A stretch of 64,000 nt of DNA from Fusibacter ferrireducens. Lineage in GTDB: Bacteria; Bacillota; Clostridia; Peptostreptococcales; Acidaminobacteraceae. Shown here piece after piece: positions 8,216 through 17,462 of this stretch. Position 1 is the first letter of the stretch. Every line of letters begins with the position of its first letter. The stretch is from positions 124,001-188,000 of the forward strand of contig NZ_JADKNH010000003.1 in NCBI RefSeq assembly GCF_015352425.1, given 5' to 3'. The translations under genes and the position numbers were made by a program. The notes below the pieces were generated by a model that ran no database searches, was not told the DNA's origin, and saw nothing but the letters and a program-made list of their open reading frames with translations.

Positions 8216-10399
8216 ATGACTGTGAATCAATTAAAGAAACGACAAGAGAGACAACAAAATTATATGGACAAAGCACTGCTTGAACTCGCGTCAGTTTCTG
8301 GAAATAAATCAAAGCATGAAAATCTACGATCCGAAGATCCTTTAGTTGCAGCTTGCCTGCTGGTTGCTCAAAAAATGAAGATTCACTTAATCGTGCCTAA
8401 AAAAGAGAAACTTTTAAACTCAAAAGATCCGCTCTTGGAGATCGTCAGAGCTTCTCAAATAAGACACCGACAAGTTGCATTAAAAGGAGAATGGTGGCGA
8501 ACTGACAGTGGACCTTTACTGGCATTTTCAGAAGCGAATAACAGGCCCCTTGCACTTATTCCCATTGCTCCTGACAAGTATGAAATCCATGACGTTTCCA
8601 ATGGTCAGTGCATCCCTTTGACTCATGAGGAAGCATTCAATATTAAGGGCATGGCGTATACCTTTTACAGACCTTTTCCCTCTAAGGCGTTAAAGCCAAA
8701 AGATCTCCTCATTTTCAGTGGTGAAAGCGTATCCAAAAGAGATGTTTTTATGGTGGTTTTAATGGGCCTTTTGGGTGGACTTATTGGCATGATCAATCCA
8801 ATTGCAACTGGGATTATGATGGATAGAGTGATTCCACAAGCAGATCGGTATCAGCTCTTTCAAATTGGGGCGTTGTTATTGTCCTTTGCCGTGGGAAAAG
8901 TCCTGTTTGATTTGACGAGGTCATTTGCCATGATGCGCATTGAAACCCGAATGGACAGCGGAACACAGGCGGCAATTTGGGATCGATTAATAAGTCTTCC
9001 AGCGCCCTTTTTTAAGGATTATTCCTCTGGTGAGTTGGCAATGCGCGCTATGAGCATCAATCAAATTAGAAAGACTTTGTCAGCGACAACTTTAAATACG
9101 ATTATTTCAGGCATATTTTCTATATTCAATGGTTTTTTGATGTTCAGATATAGTTCTAAATTGGCATGGACTGGTCTGGGATTAATTGTGATTGCCATTG
9201 CTTTTACGATAGGTCTTGGCTTTTTTCAAATACGCTATGAAAGACAATGGGTTGAAGTGACCAATAAAATCTCCGGACTCGTGCTTCAGATCATTGGTGG
9301 TGTGAGTAAATTTAGAGTTTCAGGTTCAGAAACAAGAGCTTTTTATAAATGGGCAACTGCCTTTGCAGAACAGCGCAAAATTGCTTTTAAAAAAGAGACG
9401 CTTCAAAATTTTTCAACCACATTCAATACGGTATTTCCAGTGATCACGTCTATGGTACTCTTTTCAATAATTGGTGCAAATTCAGCACTTCAAACGATGT
9501 CCATTGGCAGTTATATCGCCTTTTATTCTGCATTTTCGATTTTTTTGAGTGCCATGCTTCAATTTACAGATATCTTTTTAACTCTGAACACCATCAAACC
9601 GATTTTTGAAAGTGCAAGACCTATTTTGGAGACTTTACCAGAATATGATGAGGACAAGGCAGATTGCGGTGAACTGGATGGTTCCATTGAAATCGGTCAA
9701 GTGTTTTTTAAGTACATTGACGATGGGCCTTTAATTCTCAACGATATTTCTTTAAAGGTAAAACCGGGAGAATACATCGCTCTAGTTGGCCCATCAGGCT
9801 GTGGTAAATCAACACTTTTGCGTATTTTATTGGGATTCGAAAAGCCAAAGACCGGTAAGGTTTATTACAGTGGACAAGATCTTGACAGCATAGATATCAG
9901 GGGCATGAGAAAACAACTTGGCGTGGTGCTTCAAAATGGCCAATTGATGTCAGGTGATATTTATACCAACATCGTAGGGTCAAATGCGAACCTCACCATG
10001 CAAGATGCTGAAGCAGCCGCTAAAATGTCAGGTTTATACGAAGATATTCAGAAGATGCCAATGGGCCTTCATACTGTTGTATCTGAAGGTGGCGGGACTT
10101 TATCGGGTGGACAAAAGCAACGGCTGATGATTGCTAGAGCGATTGTCAATAAGCCCAAAATTCTCTATTTTGATGAGGCAACAAGCGCACTCGACAATCG
10201 AACTCAGAAAATTGTCAGTGAGAGTCTAGACAAACTCAATGCAACAAGGATTGTCATAGCGCACCGACTCAGCACGGTTATGAATTGTGATCGCATTATC
10301 GTACTGGATAAAGGCAAGATTGTGGAAGAAGGTAATTATGAGGAACTCATGCGTTTAGGGGGCAAATTTGCAGAGCTTGCAAAGCGTCAACTGGCATAG
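8216..10399 (+). CDS. NHLP-type ABC exporter permease/ATPase, second subunit
   Basis: A 727-residue ABC protein. The first 170 residues do not show a C39 triad and match the variable N-terminus of the second NHLP transporter subunit. The membrane domain spans about 175-450, and the ATPase has Walker A GPSGCGKST (about 525), signature LSGGQKQR and Walker B ILYFDEATSALD. These proteins are always paired with the peptidase-containing exporter and an HlyD adaptor, as here, so the two probably form a heterodimer. AAGGAGG lies seven bases before the ATG. The three precursor genes follow after a 106-bp spacer. Confidence 0.9.
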   Translation: MTVNQLKKRQERQQNYMDKALLELASVSGNKSKHENLRSEDPLVAACLLVAQKMKIHLIVPKKEKLLNSKDPLLEIVRASQIRHRQVALKGEWWRTDSGPLLAFSEANNRPLALIPIAPDKYEIHDVSNGQCIPLTHEEAFNIKGMAYTFYRPFPSKALKPKDLLIFSGESVSKRDVFMVVLMGLLGGLIGMINPIATGIMMDRVIPQADRYQLFQIGALLLSFAVGKVLFDLTRSFAMMRIETRMDSGTQAAIWDRLISLPAPFFKDYSSGELAMRAMSINQIRKTLSATTLNTIISGIFSIFNGFLMFRYSSKLAWTGLGLIVIAIAFTIGLGFFQIRYERQWVEVTNKISGLVLQIIGGVSKFRVSGSETRAFYKWATAFAEQRKIAFKKETLQNFSTTFNTVFPVITSMVLFSIIGANSALQTMSIGSYIAFYSAFSIFLSAMLQFTDIFLTLNTIKPIFESARPILETLPEYDEDKADCGELDGSIEIGQVFFKYIDDGPLILNDISLKVKPGEYIALVGPSGCGKSTLLRILLGFEKPKTGKVYYSGQDLDSIDIRGMRKQLGVVLQNGQLMSGDIYTNIVGSNANLTMQDAEAAAKMSGLYEDIQKMPMGLHTVVSEGGGTLSGGQKQRLMIARAIVNKPKILYFDEATSALDNRTQKIVSESLDKLNATRIVIAHRLSTVMNCDRIIVLDKGKIVEEGNYEELMRLGGKFAELAKRQLA

Positions 10400-10505
10400 A
10401 TTTGAAAGGGGGGATTGACGGTAATAGCTTGTTACAATTAAGGCGTTTATAAAAATACGATGTTACTAAACACAACCCAATTTATTTAAAAAAAAGGAGA
10501 AAAAA

Positions 10506-10757
10506 ATGGAAGCGATTAAAAAATTCAACGAGGCAGTTTTAGGCAACCCAGAAATGTTAGAGGAAATTAAAGCGCTGGGCAATGATGTGGAAAAAATTGT
10601 GGCATATGCAAATGCCAAGGGCTATAAATTCACAGTGGCGGATCTAGAGAAGCAAAATGAGGGAAATTCAGAACTTTCTGAAGAACAGTTAGATGAAGTT
10701 GTAGGTGGCCTATCCTGTGTTATTACAGGTGTTGTGGCAGCCGCATTTGTGCTTTAA
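10506..10757 (+). CDS. Nif11-type RiPP precursor 1
   Basis: An 83-residue precursor. The leader (1-68) shows the Nif11-like pattern: IKKFNEAVLGNPEMLEEIKA, then VEKIVAYANAKGYKFTVADL, an acidic SELSEEQLDEV stretch and the cleavage motif VVGG. The predicted core is LSCVITGVVAAAFVL, 15 residues, strongly hydrophobic, with one Cys and no Ser/Thr pattern for lanthionine rings. Its leader is almost identical to precursor 2 through NDVEKIVA and NAKGYKFT. AAGGAG precedes the ATG. Likely substrate of the epimerase and C-methyltransferase downstream and of the C39 exporter upstream. Confidence 0.9.
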   Translation: MEAIKKFNEAVLGNPEMLEEIKALGNDVEKIVAYANAKGYKFTVADLEKQNEGNSELSEEQLDEVVGGLSCVITGVVAAAFVL

Positions 10758-10825
10758 GCCAAGACTCTAAGTTGATATGGAATTAAGTTGTGAAATAATC
10801 GGTCACGAGAAAGGACTGAGTAAAA

Positions 10826-11107
10826 ATGGATGAAATTAAACGATTTAATAAAGACGCCATTGAAGATAAGACATTACTCGAAGCCATTAAGGCCATAGGA
10901 AATGATGTGGAAAAAATAGTGGCATTTGCGAATGCCAAAGGCTATAAATTTACCCTTGAAGACCTCAATAGTCAAAAGGATAAGAGCGGCGAGTTATCTG
11001 AAGAAGAATTAGGTGATGTTGCTGGTGGCCTTGTGTGTGTTGCAAGTGGAAAAGGCGACTTTGACCATGTGGTCGGTGGCATAGCGGATGCACTATTTGT
11101 ATTGTAG
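10826..11107 (+). CDS. Nif11-type RiPP precursor 2
   Basis: A 93-residue precursor. The leader matches precursor 1 over NDVEKIVA-ANAKGYKFT and ends SEEELGDVAGG at residue 68. The following 25-residue segment starts LVCVASGKGDFDHVVGG and ends IADALFVL. A second double-glycine motif, HVVGG, sits 8 residues before the C-terminus, so processing could give a 25-residue core or an 8-residue core. The C-terminal A-x-FVL is shared with precursor 1. One Cys is present. AAAGGA precedes the ATG. It lies 68 bp after precursor 1 and 37 bp before precursor 3, in the same operon. Confidence 0.9.
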   Translation: MDEIKRFNKDAIEDKTLLEAIKAIGNDVEKIVAFANAKGYKFTLEDLNSQKDKSGELSEEELGDVAGGLVCVASGKGDFDHVVGGIADALFVL

Positions 11108-11144
11108 TCTTTACTTAAAGTAAATTCTTAAAGGAGGAGCAAAT

Positions 11145-11417
11145 ATGTCTTATGGTGAAATAGAACGCTTTAATCAAGCAATGCGAGAGGATTCGGAGAT
11201 GCTTGATGAATTTAAGGCGCTTGGCACAGAGGTAGGTTCGATTATAGAATTTGCAAATCATAAGGGTTTTAATTTTACATTAAAAGATGTTCAAGAGGCC
11301 CAAGCAGCCAGCGGCGAACTCAGCGAGGATGATTTGGAAAATGTAGCGGGTGGTATTGTGGGTATTGCAATAGCTCAAGGTGTTACAGTGGCTGGTGTGG
11401 TATTTTTAATCGGTTAG
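11145..11417 (+). CDS. Nif11-type RiPP precursor 3
   Basis: A 90-residue precursor, the most diverged of the three. The Nif11-like leader includes IERFNQAMREDSEMLDEFKA, IIEFANHKGFNFTLKDV and ends LENVAGG at residue 70. The 20-residue core begins IVGIAIAQGVTVAG and ends VVFLIG. It lacks Cys and consists almost entirely of Val, Ile, Ala and Gly, with one Gln, one Thr and one Phe. Such a core suits D-residue introduction and C-methylation of aliphatic side chains (inference from the PoyD and B12-radical-SAM genes). AAGGAGGAG precedes the ATG. Confidence 0.9.
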   Translation: MSYGEIERFNQAMREDSEMLDEFKALGTEVGSIIEFANHKGFNFTLKDVQEAQAASGELSEDDLENVAGGIVGIAIAQGVTVAGVVFLIG

Positions 11418-11476
11418 AGAGCTCATGGCAAGATGTAAAAGTGGAAATGGAGATGAATCAAGATGAACGCTTTTGT

Positions 11477-11500
11477 GACTCAGGTTTAGTGACCTGAGTC
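11477..11500 (+). promoter_or_regulatory. Hairpin between precursor genes and epimerase gene
   Basis: A perfect 9-bp inverted repeat, GACTCAGGT-ttagtg-ACCTGAGTC, lies 59 bp after the last precursor stop. It has no T-run behind it, so it is not a standard terminator. It could stabilise the upstream precursor mRNA or partly block read-through, giving many precursors per enzyme (inference). It directly abuts the earliest possible start of the next gene. Confidence 0.55.
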
Positions 11501-13033
11501 TTGTCATCAAGACCTTTAAAGGTATATGGAGACTTGAATTTAGAAGACTTGAACAAAATGGATTTGAACATAGAGGAGAGAATAGGGGTTATGGATAAAC
11601 TGTATTTTTGCGGAGAGTTTAGTGATGAAGTGAGTCAAGAGGAAAAAAGATTGTTACCTCATATCAAACGTTTTTTTGAGTGTGTTGTGGGGGATACGGA
11701 TTTCTATGAAAGGGTGAAGGCGAGTCCACATGCATGTACACCACTTTTGGAATCCAAAGGGATAATAGGCGTTGATCCCATACAGATGCTTGCACTTGTG
11801 CCTGAATTTCCACTGATGCGAGAGATTACAATAGCAGAAATACAGGATAAACCTCAGGCTCTTCTATGGAAACGCTGGCGTCAGGCAACTCATGATTATC
11901 GTGAAGTTTGGCGCAAGAAAACTGAAGAAACGCCTCATCAAAAATTTAATGCATGGCATAAACGTCAGGTCAATAGATGTTCCAGTCAAATGGGCAGTGC
12001 CACCAGTGCCGGGATTGTTCATGCAACGATTGCGTTTGAACTCAGTAAAGGGTGCTCAATGCAGTGTCCGTTTTGCGGCCTTGCCTCTGAAGCACTTGAA
12101 AAAGTATTTTTATATACCGATGAAAATGCAAGATTATGGCAATCTGTGTTGGAGGTGGTATCTGATCAACTTGGCACTACTGCTGGAACAGGCGTATGTT
12201 ACTGGGGAACAGAGCCTACAGACAATCCGGACTATTTCAAATTTATGTCTGACTTTGGCCAAAAGACAGGTATATATCCACAAACGACAACTGCTGCAGC
12301 AACGCGCAATTTGAACTGGACAAATGAGCTCTTAACCTTTCGACGCGAGCATCCAACGGCTGCTGATCGATTCTCCATTCTCTCAAAGGCAGAACTAGAT
12401 AGAGTCCATGCGCTCTTTTCAGCAGAAGATTTATCGATGACAGAACTTATATTGCAATATTCAGAGTCGAGAAAACCCTTTTTGGCACCTTCTGGTCGAA
12501 ATAGAAGCAGAGCAGAGTCTACAGCTGAAGTGGTTAAAGATCATACGATTGCCTGTGTCACAGGCTATTTGGTCAATATGTCTGATAAAACCATCAAACT
12601 TGTGAGTCCATGTCCGCCTTCAGATGAGTATCCACTTGGTTACTATACCTTTGCTGAAGGTGAATTCTCGAACGCAGTTGAATTGAACGATTTTATGGAG
12701 AGCACAATGGAACAGTTGATGAGGCTTCAAGTCAAATCAGACGAGTTGTTGCGTTTCCGTCAAGATTTAAACTTTACGGCATTACATGATGGTTTTCACC
12801 TTCAAACGCCTTATCGGTCTCATAAGATGGTGGGCGCACCGCATTTGGTTAAGCTGGGACAATTGATTTTTGAAGGCAATTCGACCGCATCAGAAGTGAT
12901 TGACCGATTGATGATAGAAAATTTAGATGTATTAGCCATCATATCATCTATTCAAAAACTCTACGATCAAGGGCTTTTGGAAGATCCTACTTTAAAAAGA
13001 TCCACTTTGAAATCAGAGGTGATTGGCAATTGA
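11501..13033 (+). CDS. PoyD-like radical-SAM peptide epimerase
   Basis: Up to 510 residues. The radical-SAM cluster motif is SKGCSMQCPFCGLAS (about 182-196), Cx3Cx2C, followed by GTGVCYWGTEPTDNPDYF. Together with the N-terminal LYFCGEFSDE segment this resembles RiPP maturation amino acid epimerases of the PoyD/OspD type, which turn L-residues of a leader-bound core into D-residues with an adenosyl radical. OspD-like enzymes act on Nif11-type precursors, matching this operon. The frame opens at a TTG (11501) right after the hairpin with no ribosome site; ATG 11558 or ATG 11591 (GAGGAG 12 bases upstream) are alternatives, so the true N-terminus is uncertain by up to 30 residues. It overlaps the next gene by 4 bases. 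Confidence 0.85.
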   Translation: MSSRPLKVYGDLNLEDLNKMDLNIEERIGVMDKLYFCGEFSDEVSQEEKRLLPHIKRFFECVVGDTDFYERVKASPHACTPLLESKGIIGVDPIQMLALVPEFPLMREITIAEIQDKPQALLWKRWRQATHDYREVWRKKTEETPHQKFNAWHKRQVNRCSSQMGSATSAGIVHATIAFELSKGCSMQCPFCGLASEALEKVFLYTDENARLWQSVLEVVSDQLGTTAGTGVCYWGTEPTDNPDYFKFMSDFGQKTGIYPQTTTAAATRNLNWTNELLTFRREHPTAADRFSILSKAELDRVHALFSAEDLSMTELILQYSESRKPFLAPSGRNRSRAESTAEVVKDHTIACVTGYLVNMSDKTIKLVSPCPPSDEYPLGYYTFAEGEFSNAVELNDFMESTMEQLMRLQVKSDELLRFRQDLNFTALHDGFHLQTPYRSHKMVGAPHLVKLGQLIFEGNSTASEVIDRLMIENLDVLAIISSIQKLYDQGLLEDPTLKRSTLKSEVIGN

Positions 13034-15024
13034 ATTACACGGTTGAAAATCCCATCTTCTTAGATTCTGCAGAGGTATGTCTCGTGTGCATGCCTTATTG
13101 TAATCCGCAAATCCCCTCATTGGCTTTAGGACTCTTACAATCCACTTTGGTTGAAGGCGGGATCAAGGCTAAAAGCATTTATGCGAATCTTCTTTTCAGC
13201 GAGCAGATTGGACTGGATTTGTATGATCAGAGTCATCATGCGGACCCTCGGGTATTAATTGCAGAATGGTCTTTTGCATCTATTGCTTTTCCAAACTTTA
13301 AACCTGACGAGGAGCAGTTTATCCATAAAATACATGCACTGATTGGAAAAACTGAACAAATGAGCATGGTTGAACTCAAACTGAAGCTCAATCATGTACG
13401 CTGTGAAGCGGAAAAGTTTACAGTTAAATTGGCGGAACAAATTCTAAGAATGTCTCCTAAAATCGTTGGGTGTTCTTCAAGTCTATCGCAGAGAGTGCCT
13501 TCGCTGGCACTGCTTAGAAAAATACATGAACTGAATCCGGAAACAATCACTTTAATGGGCGGTGCAGATTGTGAAGCCATCATGGGGATTGCCACCCATG
13601 AACACTTTCATTGGGTAGATTACGTGATCTCGGGAGAGGGTGAAGATTTAATGGTGCAGTTGACGCGTCAGATCTTTAAGCATGGCAGGGAAGTATCCGT
13701 TGCGGATTTGCCTATAGGGGTAATTGGCCCCTTGCATCGACAATATGGCTATTCAGAGATTAAAAGTGAAAAAGACTTTAGAGCCTTGGCAAGTTCTTTT
13801 CATAATCAGATAGAACCCACTTATGAAGATTATTTTAAGATATTCGAAGCTTTGCCAGAAGTGAGTAGAAGAATAAGGCCAACTTTGCCCATACAATCCT
13901 CTAGAGGGTGTTGGTATGGCAAATGTAAATTCTGTGGCTTAAACATACCTAAAATAGCCTATCGCATACGTCCAGCCGAGAAAATATTGTCTGAGTTAGA
14001 TCATTTAAGCAGTCGTTACGGCGTAAATCACTTTGAATTTTTAGACAATGTCTTGGATATGAAATACTTTGAAGATCTTATTCCAGAACTTATAAAACGT
14101 GGTGCTCCTTATAGAATGTTTTGTGAAATTAGAACGAGTATGTCTAAGCAGCACTTTAAGATGTTGAGAGAAGCAGGTTTTATTATGTGCCAGCCAGGGA
14201 TAGAGAGCCTTCATAGTGAAGCTTTGAAAATGATGCAAAAGGGCGTCACAGCTTGGCAAAACATTCAAACGCTTAAATGGAGCTGTCAATATGGTATTCG
14301 AAGCTATTGGAGCATCTTATATGACTATCCTGGAGATCGTGATGAATGGTATAGGGAAATGGCAGAGCTAGTGCCAGCGCTTACACATTTATATCCGCCA
14401 GCGGGTATGGGTTATGTCCAATATCAGCGCAACAGTCATTACTTTGATCACAGTGATCAGTATGTACTTAAATTAAAACCGTCTAAGGTGAATACTTATA
14501 TTTATCCATTGACATCGGATGAACAAACGGCACTTGCCAATACTTTTGAAGATGATTTTTACACTTTAAAGAGAGAAGATCCTAGAATGAGAAAGTTGTT
14601 TCCAAGAACAGGGCTTGAGCAGTTGGGTTTTGCAGTTTGGAAGTGGCTAGAGGCAGCTCGAAGCGAACAGCCGCCAACACTGACAATGGAAGTACACTCT
14701 GAAAAATTGATAATAAGAGATACACGTCCAGTAGCTGTAAAAAATATATTTCAGCTTGAAGGTATTTTTAAAGTAATTTATATGGCTTGTGAGAATGCTT
14801 CTAAAGCAAGTGAAATTCGAAAACTGTGCTTAGAGCATGGCGCATGTGATGATGAGATTGATGTTGCATTTCGGTTTCTCTTAGAACATAAGTTGATCAT
14901 AAGCATTGATAAGAGATTGTTGTCACTGGCGATTGAAATTCCCAGTGTGCCTTATAGCCCTAAAGATCAAGATCCAATGGGATGGATCATAAAGCAGGAT
15001 AAAAAAACCGGCGTTAGGGATTAG
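13030..15024 (+). CDS. B12-binding radical-SAM RiPP C-methyltransferase
   Basis: A 664-residue protein. The N-terminal region (about 15-240) has the Rossmann-like B12-binding pattern with VGCSSSLSQRVPSLALL, LMGGADCEAIMG and VDYVISGEGEDL. The radical-SAM motif SSRGCWYGKCKFCGLN lies near residue 293, and a winged C-terminal region follows. This resembles the RiPP maturation radical-SAM C-methyltransferase family, which transfers methyl groups from cobalamin to unactivated carbons of core residues. The cysteine spacing here is Cx4Cx2C, shorter than the form I recall for the family. It starts at TTG 13030 overlapping the epimerase stop (TTGA), so translation is coupled. It is the last gene of the operon. 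Confidence 0.85.
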   Translation: MNYTVENPIFLDSAEVCLVCMPYCNPQIPSLALGLLQSTLVEGGIKAKSIYANLLFSEQIGLDLYDQSHHADPRVLIAEWSFASIAFPNFKPDEEQFIHKIHALIGKTEQMSMVELKLKLNHVRCEAEKFTVKLAEQILRMSPKIVGCSSSLSQRVPSLALLRKIHELNPETITLMGGADCEAIMGIATHEHFHWVDYVISGEGEDLMVQLTRQIFKHGREVSVADLPIGVIGPLHRQYGYSEIKSEKDFRALASSFHNQIEPTYEDYFKIFEALPEVSRRIRPTLPIQSSRGCWYGKCKFCGLNIPKIAYRIRPAEKILSELDHLSSRYGVNHFEFLDNVLDMKYFEDLIPELIKRGAPYRMFCEIRTSMSKQHFKMLREAGFIMCQPGIESLHSEALKMMQKGVTAWQNIQTLKWSCQYGIRSYWSILYDYPGDRDEWYREMAELVPALTHLYPPAGMGYVQYQRNSHYFDHSDQYVLKLKPSKVNTYIYPLTSDEQTALANTFEDDFYTLKREDPRMRKLFPRTGLEQLGFAVWKWLEAARSEQPPTLTMEVHSEKLIIRDTRPVAVKNIFQLEGIFKVIYMACENASKASEIRKLCLEHGACDDEIDVAFRFLLEHKLIISIDKRLLSLAIEIPSVPYSPKDQDPMGWIIKQDKKTGVRD

Positions 15025-15121
15025 ACCTCCCAAATTTGAGATTATAAGATATTGAGATGCAATTTTGAGGATAAAAAGGATTCTAAACTAACTAATTCCA
15101 AATAGAGTGTTAAAGAAAAAA

Positions 15122-15165
15122 AATCACGCCTAAAGAGAACAAATTCAATAGGCATGATTTTTTTT
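15122..15165. terminator. Terminator after RiPP operon
   Basis: AATCACGCCTA pairs with TAGGCATGATT (one mismatch) around a 16-base loop, with A-rich sequence before and T-run after, so it can work in both directions. It closes the RiPP operon and the convergent tRNA gene transcript. Confidence 0.8.
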
Positions 15166-15239
15166 GGAGCTGATGATGGGATTTGAACCCACGATCTGCG
15201 CATTACGAGTGCGCTGCTCTACCCCTGAGCCACATCAGC
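15165..15239 (-). tRNA. tRNA-Thr (anticodon CGT)
   Basis: The minus strand folds as a full cloverleaf: acceptor GCTGATG/CATCAGC, D arm with GCTC-AGGGGTAGA-GC, anticodon stem GCGCA/TGCGC with loop CTCGTAA, and T arm GTGGG-TTCAAAT-CCCAT. The anticodon CGT reads ACG, threonine. A discriminator T and encoded CCA follow. The gene stands alone downstream of the RiPP operon in opposite orientation. tRNA genes are common integration sites, but no integrase or attachment duplication is seen nearby. Confidence 0.95.
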
Positions 15240-15435
15240 ACAATATTATTTCTAATATAACTTTACGACTTTAATGATATGTTTGTCAACCCCTATATTT
15301 TATAAGGTAAATAAATGTATATTTTGTTACCAAAAAGGGTAATATAAAATTGAAGATATTTATTTTTTTGATGGGACCTGTTAAAAAAATAACATATTGT
15401 CATTTGTTATGCGAAGGGATCGTAAGGAGGGAAAT

Positions 15436-17445
15436 ATGCGAACTAAAAAGAGTATTGCTAAGGAAATCGCACGATATGTGAGTGTATTTGCAGTTTCAAT
15501 TTGTATCCTCGTCGGGGGGATATCCATCTATATAAGTCGCAGTTCAATGATTGAAGAAACTGAATCCATGCTCGAGCAAGAGACCGTTTTAGGGGCACAG
15601 AAGATTGCAACGATTTTAGAAGATCGCTTACTCATATTACAGGAAGTAGCGAATAGAGCTCGAACTAGGACGATGGCGTTTGACATTCAAAGAGAATCAC
15701 TCCGCGTAGATGTGGAAAGATTAGGCTATTTAGATATGGCAATTGTCACGCCAGATGGGAGTGCGCGTTACATAGTTGATGAGAATGAAGTTGATTTATC
15801 AGATCGCGAGTATGTAAAAAGGGCATTAAATGGTGAAGCCAATGTTTCAGATGTACTGATCAGTAAAGTCACCAATTCTCCAGTACTCATGTATGCAGTG
15901 CCTATTACAGAGGACGATAAAATTGTAGGGGCTTTAATCGCAGAAAAGGATGGTTATGTGCTGTCTGAAATTATAGGCGAAATGGGATATGGCGAATCTG
16001 GTTATGCTTATATTATAACCGATGAAGGTGTCACAATAGCCCACCCTGATAGAGAGAAGGTCTTGACACAGTTTTCGCCGATTGAAGCCGCTAAAAATGA
16101 TGATCAGTTTGTCTCCATTGCGACTCTTTTTACGGAAATGATCGCAAACAAAAAAGGTGTAAGCCAGTATAATTTTCAGGGTCAAAAATTATATAATGCC
16201 TATATCAACATCGAGGGGACACATTGGATTTTAGCAAGTACTGCATTGCGATCCGAAGTGCTCTCAGGGGTCAATCACCTTATTTGGGTGCTGGCAATAG
16301 TCATTGTAGTGATCCTTTTAATTGCTGTTATAATCTCTACAATTCTCGGTAAAGCAATTGCAAAACCCGTTTTAATGCTTATCCAAATTGTTGAAAAACA
16401 GTCAAATCTTGATTTTAGCTTGATTGACCAAGAGGTCATTCAAAAAATTCAAAAGCGAGAAGATGAAATCGCAAGTATGGCTTTATCTTTGCAAACCATG
16501 TCTCAAAACGTAAGAGCCTTGATTGTAGATGTTTTGGATACATCAGAACAAGTTTCTGCAACTTCTGAAGAACTCAATGCAACTTCAGAACAGACGGCAA
16601 TTGCTTCTCAAGAAGTGGCGCAAACGGTAACAGAAATTGCAAAAGGAGCCACAGATCAAGCTGAGAATACTCTGGATGCTTCCAATGCTTTGAATCATCT
16701 TAGCGATGAAATTGAAAGCAACCTTTTGAGAAGTCACGAACTTTCTGTGGCTTTTGATAAAATCAATAAACTTGTTGAAGGTGGTATTAAGACGATAGAG
16801 GCACTCAATCGTAAAACGAGTGAAAATGGTGATGCTGCCCAAGTCGTCTATCAAAGTATTCTAAATACTAATGAGAGTACAAATAAAATCGGTGAAGCCA
16901 GCAATTTGATTTTAAACATATCCAATCAAACCAACTTGCTTGCATTAAATGCTTCAATTGAAGCGGCAAGAGCAGGAGAACAAGGAAAAGGCTTTGCGGT
17001 TGTGGCTGACGAAATAAGAAAACTAGCAGAACAATCCAGAAGTACTACTGAGATCATCAATGCAATTGTAAATGATTTAGTAGAAAACGCACAAACTGCA
17101 GTGGATAAAATGAAAGAAGCGAGTGATATTGTAAAAGAACAGGAACAAAGAGTTGGTCTGACGGCTGAAACATTTGATTCAATAGCTGTTGCAGTTGAAA
17201 AATCTGAAAAGATGATTCAAGAAATTGACAGTTCCAGTGAAGAGATGAAAAGGAGTAAAGAGTCCGTTGTGGGGAATATTGACATGCTTTCAGCGCTTGC
17301 ACAGCAAAATGCAGCCTCTACAGAGGAAGCTGCTGCTTCTATTGAAGAGCAATCCGCTGCTGCTCAGGAAATTGCCAGCGCCAGTGAAGAATTGGCCAAT
17401 ATGGCACAATCCCTTCAAGTGATGATTGATAAGTTTAGTGTGTGA
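15436..17445 (+). CDS. Methyl-accepting chemotaxis protein with dCache sensor
   Basis: A 669-residue transmembrane receptor. TM1 lies at about 14-36, followed by an extracellular double-Cache domain with [36 protein letters not shown] and [17 protein letters not shown]2 is near 285-307, then HAMP, then a long coiled signalling domain whose hairpin tip reads [20 protein letters not shown]. It senses a small molecule and steers the flagellar motor through CheA/CheW. The start at 15436 follows AAGGAGG; the in-frame ATG at 15397 has no such site. A ligand cannot be predicted with confidence. No chemotaxis genes are adjacent. Confidence 0.93.
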   Translation: MRTKKSIAKEIARYVSVFAVSICILVGGISIYISRSSMIEETESMLEQETVLGAQKIATILEDRLLILQEVANRARTRTMAFDIQRESLRVDVERLGYLDMAIVTPDGSARYIVDENEVDLSDREYVKRALNGEANVSDVLISKVTNSPVLMYAVPITEDDKIVGALIAEKDGYVLSEIIGEMGYGESGYAYIITDEGVTIAHPDREKVLTQFSPIEAAKNDDQFVSIATLFTEMIANKKGVSQYNFQGQKLYNAYINIEGTHWILASTALRSEVLSGVNHLIWVLAIVIVVILLIAVIISTILGKAIAKPVLMLIQIVEKQSNLDFSLIDQEVIQKIQKREDEIASMALSLQTMSQNVRALIVDVLDTSEQVSATSEELNATSEQTAIASQEVAQTVTEIAKGATDQAENTLDASNALNHLSDEIESNLLRSHELSVAFDKINKLVEGGIKTIEALNRKTSENGDAAQVVYQSILNTNESTNKIGEASNLILNISNQTNLLALNASIEAARAGEQGKGFAVVADEIRKLAEQSRSTTEIINAIVNDLVENAQTAVDKMKEASDIVKEQEQRVGLTAETFDSIAVAVEKSEKMIQEIDSSSEEMKRSKESVVGNIDMLSALAQQNAASTEEAAASIEEQSAAAQEIASASEELANMAQSLQVMIDKFSV

Positions 17446-17462
17446 TTTTTTTATAAAAAGTA

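Noticed and set aside
10506-11417. Lanthipeptide or thiazole precursors
   Set aside because: Two cores have a single Cys, one has none, and no LanM, LanBC or YcaO gene is present in the operon.
15165-15239. tRNA gene as attachment site of an integrated element carrying the RiPP operon
   Set aside because: No integrase and no duplicated tRNA 3' end are seen on either side within the window.
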